Below, piece after piece: positions 55,230-64,000 of a DNA stretch of 64,000 nt. The DNA comes from Antedon bifida (lineage: Eukaryota; Echinodermata; Crinoidea; Comatulida; Antedonidae), in NCBI GenBank assembly GCA_963402885.1, contig OY727095.1, forward strand, positions 35,097,001-35,161,000, in the 5' to 3' direction. The translations under genes and the position numbers were made by a program. Position 1 is the first letter of the stretch. Each line of letters begins with the position of its first letter. The notes under the pieces are model-generated. The model worked only from the letters and a program-made list of their open reading frames with translations, made no database searches and had not been told where the DNA came from.

Positions 55230-56377
55230 AAAATTGTATTGTGCACTTAATTATATACTTAAGATATTCATAAACTATGGTAAATCGTTATATTTACAAT
55301 TAATGTCGACATTATACCTATGTCTAAAGAAAAAGGGGCTTAAAAGGTTATAAACTTGTATTGTCTGTAAAACTACAATTAGATTGTAGATGTCTGAACT
55401 TATATTGAACTTAAAGAACAACCAACGATGAATAATAAGAAATATTTTTTTTTCATGTCATTCAACACGGTCTTGTTTTACGTCAACGGAAACAACTTAA
55501 TGAGATATGAATTAATGTAATTTATACAATTTCATAGGATTTTGGCAAGGTCGATTCACCTACCAGGAGCGACTCAACACATTACGGTACGGTATGTTTA
55601 TATGAATCTTGTTACGACTCATGTTGCCGCCAAATAAACATGATGTTGAGTCACATCATACATTAATATTATTATGTATTTTGTTTGCGATACATATATA
55701 ATGGACCCTGCTGATGTGTCGTCCTTCGAGTGACCCGAAACAACTGATCAAATATCCGACATCAGACGATTTCACTCCGAGTGTTGAACTTCTCTACCCT
55801 TGGCCTAAAAAAAGTTTAGTAATTACAATTGTCTATACGAATACTCCCCTGCTACTAAAAAAAAAAAAAGCTGGTTGCAAAATTGAGAACACCAAAATGT
55901 TCTTTCGATAACTGGGATTTAATTGATGTGGTCTCTCTGCAGTACTAGCACACGTCAATAAATATTGATGTATTTTGTAAAAGCGAGGCTAAATTACAAC
56001 CACGTCAATTTTAATGAATCTCTTGTGATGTCACTGGTGATGATGCGTTAGATTTTATAACTTTTTACAAAATCTTTTAATTTTTTGGGTTTCTTCCATC
56101 TTTATTCATCAATTTATACATACCCTGATTTTATAACTGGTTATGATTTTTTAAAACCCCAAAAATGAACTAATTATTAAAAAACAAATAATGAATGTTT
56201 CGTATTCGTTGAAAAATTCTGCCTCAATCAACTAACAAACATTATACGGTATACTATAAGTTATTATGTTAGTATGCCTATTACACGCCTAGTGCTTTAC
56301 ATAGATTATTATTTAATAGGACCAAATCAAAAGTTGTTATAACCATAACTATTGCCCTGGTCCTCACGTATTGTGTG

Positions 56378-56534
56378 TAAAGCTCTGTCTCACTATTTTA
56401 TGTGAAAAAATGTGATGTGCCCATATATGGACATGATGATGTCATACAACTACCATATTTAGTCGTATCACTACCACATTTGGGCACATCACACCATTTT
56501 TGTCAAACTAGTTTGATAGTGTAGACAGAGCATA
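56378..56534 (-). mobile_element. Foldback MITE family 1, copy 8
   Basis: Left end shortened (taaagctctgtctcactatt), right end intact (tagtgtagacagagcata); reverse orientation. Confidence 0.88.
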
Positions 56535-57317
56535 ATAGGGGTAAACAGATGGACGGCCAGTGTAGGCTACTCCTATAAAATGTACTTCCCTATTTTGGCG
56601 TTACAATGAATGTACTCGAACATTTAAAATATAAATTGTAGAACTGTCAAACTAAACATTAATATTACAGTAGGCCCACCTACATGTTTTTGACATTAAT
56701 GTATCATGAATATAGCTGTTAGTCGGAAGTCGAAGTAGCCGAGATGACGGCGGTTCAGTTACTTCAATGATGCGATAATATTAAGTTCGTGTTGGCGACA
56801 TTTGATTTCAACTGAAACATGACAATGACACTTGTGACAAGTTTTCTTTTTTAAAGTGAAGAGTATATCCACGATTCAGGGCAATTCAAAACTTACGCGC
56901 CAAAAACAGATGCTCTGAAGATATTAAATTAGGTCTACAAATATCAGTAAAATATGAGCAGCGCCACCAACTTGTTAGGCAGTTATACGCGCGTGTGTGG
57001 AAATTGGAGTGGGAGCAAAAAAAAAACTCTTAAAATTATACTTAAGTTAAGTTTACTTTAATAATACTTGATGTTGTTGTGTATCAGTTTGTTACAATGA
57101 TGGTTGAACGTGACCAACGAATTGCCAAGTTCTTAATTATTGAGTACGTACTGAGTGACTCAGTGACAATATAACAAGTTATATTACATTAGTTTATGAA
57201 ACTTATTTATAGATGAACTTTAACTTTAGAAAAACTGTTCTTTATGTTTATAGAATAGCTTTAAAACATGGAAAACAAACATAGTCCATTAGAGAACATG
57301 TTACACGAACAAGACAT

Positions 57318-57360
57318 AATGTTACGTAGCGCCGAAATAATGTTACGTAGCGCCGAAATG
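57318..57360. repeat. 20-bp direct duplication
   Basis: aatgttacgtagcgccgaaa occurs twice in succession. Small and of no clear function. Confidence 0.7.
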
Positions 57361-57924
57361 TGTCCACTTGAGTGGCATGATTGCTTCTACTACATTGCAC
57401 CGGTTACATACACAAATGGCATTGGTAATAAGTTCAACTGGTTAAGTATGACTTACATTTCATCTTCACGGTATCGACAATATATAGGCCTAGAAAACCG
57501 AGTACAGTTGAGTACTTAACATTTGGAGTATGAACAGGAAAAAATATATAATTATAGCAAAAATGTATTGACGTGGGATATATTAATTATTTTATCATTA
57601 TACTAATATACATACCAACGCAGTGGACATTCAGTGGAATGGACAGCTACCGCTACATGCCATCGGTCAACTCGGGTTCGAAATGTCAGCATTTCACCTA
57701 ACCTACCTACAATAATTGAAATAAATTATCAATATCAATATTGACTATTAATATATTTCTATCGTGGCGTGTCATAGTTAATCATCATAAATTAGTTAGG
57801 GTTAGGAAAGTGGAACCAGTCACGTTAGTTTATTTATAAAATCACATACGAATGTTATGAAGCTTTTCAAACAGAAAAATATTGTCGAGCTGATTAGCCA
57901 TATGCACCTAATACATTTCAACAA

Positions 57925-58425
57925 CAGTAGAACCTATATTAGGGGACACTTCGACAGGACCAGAACGAAGGGTCCCTTTAATAATAGGAATGTCCAAAGA
58001 GTCATGGGTTGCCGATCGTTCGTTTCAATGGAAAGTGTCCCATTAATAGGAGTGTCCAAAGAGGGTTGCCGATCGTTCGTTTCAATGGAAAGTGTCCCTT
58101 TAATAGGAGTGTCCAAAGAGTATGGGTTGCCGATCGTTCGTTTCAATGGAAAGTGTCCCATTAATAGGAGTGTCCAAAGAGGGTTGCCGATCGTTCGTTT
58201 CAATGGAAAGTGTCCCTTTAATAGGAATGTCCAAAGAGGGTTGCCGATCGTTCGTTTCAATGGAAAGTGTCCCTTTAATAGGAGTGTCCAAAGAGTATGG
58301 GTTGCCGATCGTTCGTTTCAATGGAAAGCGTCGCTTTAATAGGAATGTCCAAAGAGGGTTGCCGATCGTTCGTTTCAATGGAAAGTTTCGCTTTAATAGG
58401 AGTGTCCAAAGGAGGGGATCTACTG
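57925..58425. mobile_element. Foldback-ended element containing a 57-61-bp tandem array (7 units)
   Basis: Left end cagtagaacctatattaggg, right end ggaggggatctactg; the outer cagtag/ctactg bases are inverse. Inside, gccgatcgttcgtttcaatg recurs seven times from about 58011 to 58363, spaced 57-61 bp, with gtccctttaataggagtgtc between. The ends look like a small DNA transposon whose inner part expanded as a minisatellite; the transposon reading is inference. Confidence 0.65.
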
Positions 58426-58455
58426 TATTTAAAAAAAAATAAATTAACTTTAATA

Positions 58456-58599
58456 TGATGAAACGCGTCATCATCATGTCAAACTCGTTTCACTATAGAG
58501 CAGCAGAGATGAGTGACAGGGTATCATTGATGAAACGCGTCATCATCATGTCAAACTCGTTTTACTATACAGCAGCAGAGATGAGTGACAGGGTATCAT
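58456..58599. repeat. 72-bp tandem duplication
   Basis: tgatgaaacgcgtcatcatc starts at 58456 and 58528; both copies continue with agcagagatgagtgacaggg and end atcattg. Two to three differences between copies. Confidence 0.92.
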
Positions 58600-60419
58600 T
58601 GCGGTACATTACGTGTGTCAAACGTCAGGTCAGCTTGTTTCTGTCGGTCAATTTGTCAATCAAATTGGCCTATACCCCGGGTGGTGTTGTCAGGCATGTG
58701 GGGACGTTGCGACGAATTCTACGAAGCAGAATTGACATATATATACCCCCACGTATAATTTGTGAATGTTTTCAATGTTAATTTCAATATATTCCATGGG
58801 TCTTCTAACTTTACCTCTAAACTCACATGTTTCTGAAATGTAACGTAGCTCTTCCTCTTATATGACTGTTCTTATATCTCCAGGGCTAATCGTCACAATC
58901 TATAAAATAAATAAAACATTTCGTTTAGAATGAATTATTAATATAAATCTAGGACAATTTCGTTAATCCGGTAACAATCAGTTATTTTTTATTTCAACCA
59001 TTTTAAAATTATCTGTAAAATAAGGAGTGGGGGATTTGTTTTGTTACTAAACACAAAAAGAAGTCTATACTCCGAAACCGACCATAAAATCACGACGTTT
59101 TCTGATATCATTTTTATTTATTATACTTGCTGAACTTGCCAATTCCCGAAATGATACGTAATTGATATATACAACCTTTTGGCATTTATTTCACACATTA
59201 TAATTAATATTTGTCAATATCGTGCCACTAATTGTGCCACTAATACTAAAGGTATCGCCGAGTTCACCGGTTGAAAAGGTCGAGTATATTAGCAGCGGTC
59301 AAGTTAGCCATTGGCGACAAGTTTCATACCAAAGCGCTTTAGAAGATACCAACAAAATATATTGTAATGAAAATATTGGCGCCGAGTAAGAATCAGGCGA
59401 TATATTGTGGCGACACATAACAGCATATTTGGAGTAGGATGCCCAAAACCATTACAAGAATTTTATTAGGATGATACAAATTAAACAGTTTTTGAAATTT
59501 ACAATGCCAGTGGCAATAATTTGTATCTAATTCAATCTGTTACCAATCAGCAAATCCTTCTGGCCAAGAGACACAAACTAAACAACAACTAGGCCCTATC
59601 TTCAATATTAACATTTCTTAAATTTTCGTTATTAAAGGACGCCAAATGCTAAAATGCATGGATGGCCAAAAAAACCCCCCCAAAAACAGAATCCTCTATA
59701 TACAGTGTATAAGTATGAAGGTACAGTTCCTACATGAGGTCTGTATGAAAGGTTCCCTCAGGCTAGCAGATCTATTTGCGGAATTGAGGCCACCGTAAGT
59801 ATGTCCTTGACCAGACTATGTGTGCAATAAAGACACTAATTCAATAAGCGATTGAAATTAGATAATAATTAAAATGCAAAGTCAGTTTATACGTAAGGTG
59901 TGAAGTATTTCTTGAATCTAGTCCTCTGTTTTCCTGTCTATAAACAGTATCCATTTAAAATATATTTTCCAACGGGTTGTTACGACACGAGTATAGAAAC
60001 ATGTATATGCCAATTATACATACATTAATTAAACAATGCCATAACAGCAGCTGTCCAAGAAAGTTAACAAAATAATCTAAATACGTATTGCGCTTGTGAA
60101 TTTCTTCCATTCTTCTGCTCAATAACAAAATAAGAATCATTCGCGGCCATAATTAGTATTCTTGTAAAATACCTTCACGATGGAACAGTATTAAACAATC
60201 AAGCGAAGAATTGCTTGGTTGAAGTCACGTGATTGACTACATCCAAACGCGCGATCCCGATTGGATAAAAGTTATTATGCGCGTCACCAACCTTATAGCT
60301 GGGTTGCTTTTTATTGTCTGGTTCTATTATGATCGCGATTCATCTTTTTTTAATAATTAACTCACAGAAAACATGTGTTATATATATTTTGCGACCTACT
60401 TCTCATGCTCTATAGTTTA

Positions 60420-60733
60420 TTTTATAGAAATTTAATAAATCTATAAAATAGCTCAGTGATTGACATTAAATAAATAAAAGTCATCACGTCATCACTATTC
60501 GGCGCATCGCTTTGAACTATTCCTGTAACTGGAAGTAAAGTTGAAGTTTCAAGCACAGTTTGGGTTGTGTTTGCAGAGTTCAGTTGCTCTGTCGCCAAAA
60601 GGAAATATCGATGATGGATGTAAAGGTACGGGGTACTGTTAGCAATTCGGATTAATAACGCTGCCTTGGGGAACAGATGTCTTCCGCTCGACATCAGTTG
60701 GTACAAGTTGAACATCGTGGTTGTCTGCTGCAG
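60420..60733 (-). CDS. Weak candidate terminal exon of an unknown minus-strand gene
   Basis: Read on the minus strand, a good acceptor (tttgtccacctgcag) precedes sequence of less AT-rich, coding-like composition, and an AATAAA lies near 60417-60422. One frame gives DNHDVQLVPTDVERKTSVPQ and a stop after a further GSVINPNC; another gives an open 118-codon frame with MFNLYQLMSSGRHLFPK. I recognise neither and see no upstream exon, so the frame, and whether it is coding, are open. Confidence 0.2.
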
Positions 60734-60904
60734 GTGGACAAAGTTGAAGCAAGCGATGGGTAGATAAATTAATGTCAAAGGTTACGAACACTTGCTGGTG
60801 ACGTCATCGGTATCACGTATTATTCACACATCTATTATTTCCACATTTGTACTGATATAACATAGTAGTTCTTATATAAACTATATTAAATTGATTGGAT
60901 AAAA

Positions 60905-61060
60905 CAATATTCATAATAATGTTAAAGATGGTAATGCTATACTTAATGTATACATACCAATACTTAAAGATGGTACTGCTGTATTTAATATATACACAGT
61001 ACGGTACCAATACTTAAAGATGCTAATGCTGTACATAATATATACATACCAATACGTTAA
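60905..61060. repeat. Imperfect 42-50-bp repeat, 3 units
   Basis: ttaaagatggtaatgct-like starts at 60922, 60964 and 61014, each followed by a tatacataccaatac-like end. AT-rich and irregular. Confidence 0.75.
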
Positions 61061-63117
61061 ATGACATAACCTACATAACGAATGTTTAATAAGTTAAGCC
61101 TTTGAACGTGGAGTTTGCTTAATGTACACTGTCTTTTTGGCAATGTACAGGAAGCAATAGTAAATGATTTTTGACATGTTTTTCAGATAAAACCTGACGA
61201 GGCGTTACAACCTTTCAAATATATAAAAAACATTCGCACATTTTGAACATCATCCGTCCGGCGAAAAGCGTTTCATATATGGGTCATTAAATCACAGACG
61301 GAAATAAGTCGTCTTCAATTAACATTTTCATACGTAATTAATAGTTTTCGTGCAAGTATGCATTGGTGGTAACGCGTCGTCAACACGTGAGAAACGCGAC
61401 CTAGCTACAGCGTAACACGATGTATTTTCGCCGAGTCAGCGATTTTTACGAAGGCCTACCTATTTCTTTAGTACAACAATATGAAATAAAATCGTTAATC
61501 GGCGTGGGTTCGGTTCGCTATTAAGATTAGTCACCTGTATAATCTAACGAAATCAAAACGTCGACACTGAACTTTTTTAGACTAGACAATCAACGTCATC
61601 GAAACAACACACGCAAAAAAAACCAACAAAAAACAAATTGAGAGCAATGTAAATTGAATCATGTAAATCTGGATAGATTGCGACTAGAAGTTACTCTTAT
61701 TTTGTCATCATTTGGTGTTACTTTAAACCACGGCGCCTATCAGGTTTACACAGCAACGATTTGTTACGAATTTGGTTATATTTACACAAGAAAAGGGGGA
61801 TTTCATATAGGTTAAAATTTGTGACATTTAATGCGGAATATATTTAATAATAACATGTTTAATTTGGAATTTTTTTATAATAAGTAGATCTCTATTAAAA
61901 AGGCGGGTTATTAGGGGAATTACGGTAGGCCCTCAAAGGTAACCAACATAAAGCGGAAATATGATTAACAAATACGGTAGAATTCATTCTTTGTGATTGT
62001 TTGGCGAATTCATCTGAACGTACACTAGTTTATTCAACCAAACATTCAACATTCATTGAAATGATTAGTCTTTATTTGAACTCCTTTTTATTGATCTTTG
62101 ACCGTTTCTACTTTTGTTCTTTTTTCTTAGCGTTGTTAAATAATTCGATCAACATAAAACCAATAGGTAATAATGAATGGCTGAAAAAACCACAATTAAT
62201 CTGTTTAATTTAAATTACAAACGGTTGTGTACACCATATGTTGTCTGTAGTTCAATTGAAGCAAATGAAACACCATGAAATAGAGTTGACACAGGATAAA
62301 CGATGGCATAGAAATCTCAGCAGGCATCAGACCCACAGTTCACGCTTGCCTCTCTCATCGTCCCTCCTGACACAGATATGATGAACTGCGTAGCCTAGAG
62401 ACGGTTTTGTCCAACAAAACAACTCAGAGAACTTGGAAGCGAACAATTTCGACACGTTCCTATCATGTTTCAAGTATGACCCGGTCATTCTGTATTAAGA
62501 AATACTCTATAAATGTTTGTGAACGTCTAAATATAATAATAAAGATTGAACAAAACTATTCTATGTTACCTGTCGGTAAAAGGTCGCCAGTAAATTCTGC
62601 AAAGTAGGCTTAAAACAAGTTTGTCCCTGTATCCATTAGCATTCCTTCATTATATCGCCACAATCTGGCCACAATACTACTACAATTTATAATTTATTCC
62701 ACCATAAAATAAATTCTGTAATAATTTTAATATTTAATATTTAAACGATTTGTACAATTTTCAGGTTTAGAGCAATTATACGGTACACTAAGCATACGAG
62801 ATGTTGAGAGTTACAAAGTTGTGGAAAATGTGCACAAATCAAGATTTTATTATTAATGCAGTAACTAAAAGTGTGTCAAATTTTTTTCAATTAATTTTAG
62901 TTCTTTTTACACTGTAATGTTCAGAAATAATTGGTGGCGCTACATCACACATCAGATGGAGGAGGAACCCCAGAAGAGAATTCGGGTGTTGTAGTAATAG
63001 TATGCCTTTGTTTACGGAACATTGTTTTAGCTGTAGGGTTTTAGTCAAAGAACAAAGTAAAGCACAAAACTATAAGTATAATACTAATTTCGCAGCAACT
63101 GTATACGCCGCTTTACG

Positions 63118-63230
63118 TACGCGCGCAATTACTCTTTGATACGGACGTGACGCCACTTCGATACTTCACGCGTGCGGCTTCTGTATGGTACACACGTGCG
63201 TCCGTATCAAGGAGTAATTGCGCGCGCACA
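63118..63230. repeat. Imperfect inverted repeat, GC-rich
   Basis: gcgcgcaattactctttgat at about 63121 and its near inverse tatcaaggagtaattgcgcg at about 63205, with acggacgtg/cacgtgcgtccg next to the loop. A second copy of tatacgccgctttacgtacg-like sequence (63102 and 63243) flanks it. Confidence 0.75.
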
Positions 63231-64000
63231 CAGCAACTCCTTTATACGCCGCTTTTACACACTTTACGTACGCACGCAGCCTATTCCCTATATAATGCCA
63301 GTTCGATATTTCGATCCTGTTCCTTACATGCGTCATAAGCGTAACGTGTGGTGAACTATGGACCCCTCAGACCTACTTACCTAATTTTGAATCGGAGAAA
63401 AGAAATCAAATTAGGACATGTTTTGCGAATTTGTTACGACCTGGCGCCTCTCCGGTAAATAACATTTTTATTGGCTAAAATTAAATTCTAAAATGGTTAA
63501 CAAGTTTCCTTAAATCTGTACAGTTTCATGTTTAAATTGATAAATTGAAGTTGTTTCATGTTCGTTCATTTTTAAGTCGGACTTAAGCTTGCATGAACAT
63601 ACATTTAGCTTGATATGATTCAATCATGAGTACGGCACGGTAACCATTTGCGTTTTTAGGCCTAAACTTTAAATATAAACCATCGGCCAGAATTATTAGT
63701 AAAAAGATTTCGTATAATAAAAACGCACTGATGCGAAATTCGAAACTATCATTCTAACAATTAAAAGAAAAGCAATTCTTCTACAATGTCACCATACAAT
63801 AAATGTTACAAACTGACTGATATGTACTGTAGTCATAATTGTTGTACAGTAACTCCGTATTTACTGATCGAATGATGTTTTAAGGCAAAAAGTAATTGCG
63901 TTACACAGCAAAAAATGGTACACATCATCTTCTGTAACGGAAAGAAAAGATTGAAACGGCGTAACGGATTGTACCCAAGGGAAAGACGTGAAGTCGTAGA

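Larger units (their letters stand above)
55230..57924. other. Intergenic stretch, no gene recognised
   Basis: Contains MITE copy 8 and a 20-bp duplication. A 65-codon frame at 55714-55911 (MCRPSSDPKQLIKYPTSDDF start) has no recognisable family and runs into an A-rich tract. Confidence 0.45.
58600..64000. other. Intergenic stretch, no confident gene
   Basis: Besides the candidate exon near 60.4-60.7 kb and small repeats, no supported feature. GC rises locally around 61.2-61.6 and 63.1-63.3 kb, which might mark regulatory or exon-bearing DNA of a neighbouring gene. Confidence 0.4.

Noticed and set aside
57268-57519. 83-codon + strand frame (MENKHSPLENMLHEQDIMLR start)
   Set aside because: Contains a 20-bp direct duplication, has no recognised family and AT-rich surroundings without splice signals or a poly(A) site in position.
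57857-58477. Long frames on both strands with repeated RSFVSMESVPLIG or NDRQPSLDTP
   Set aside because: Both strands are open only because of the 57-61-bp repeat; no family resemblance and no splice context.

Overview
This is AT-rich animal nuclear DNA carrying one large spliced gene and a repeat-laden flank. Spliceosomal GT-AG introns, a metazoan membrane-trafficking gene, LINE reverse-transcriptase remains, MITE-like foldback elements and several tandem arrays all indicate an invertebrate animal. A marine deuterostome such as an echinoderm is my guess from the overall character, but the sequence seen here does not prove it.

Positions 139-42764, + strand: the 3' part of a type I ferlin gene (dysferlin/myoferlin group). 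I could chain 27 coding exons with consistent phases. They total 3675 nt (1224 codons plus stop) and run from inside the nested DysF domain through C2D, C2E, a variable linker, C2F, C2G and a C-terminal transmembrane anchor. The 5' half of the gene lies upstream of the window. The linker between C2E and C2F is built from small frame-preserving exons, including an 87-nt cassette, and a 6-nt microexon is possible between DysF exons. The last intron is about 19.7 kb and holds a 5'-truncated non-LTR retrotransposon on the minus strand (28566-30632), a 22-bp minisatellite and other small repeats. A poly(A) signal lies at 43089.

Positions 43300-46818: about 17 well-conserved units of a ~195-bp satellite, each made of two palindromes, starting about 200 bp after the ferlin poly(A) signal.

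Positions 46820-64000: no convincing gene. It holds a 52-bp x5 array, a ~41-bp x3 array, a 3.3-kb array of about 55 units of 60/61 bp with an internal 1451-bp block duplication, a related 21-bp array, a 57-61-bp array inside a possible foldback element, and an inverted repeat near 63.1-63.2 kb. One weak minus-strand terminal-exon candidate lies near 60.4-60.7 kb.

Eight copies of one ~150-170 bp terminal-inverted-repeat element are scattered over the window, four in each orientation. Two oppositely oriented copies tightly flank a ferlin exon, one of them starting a few bases after a splice donor.
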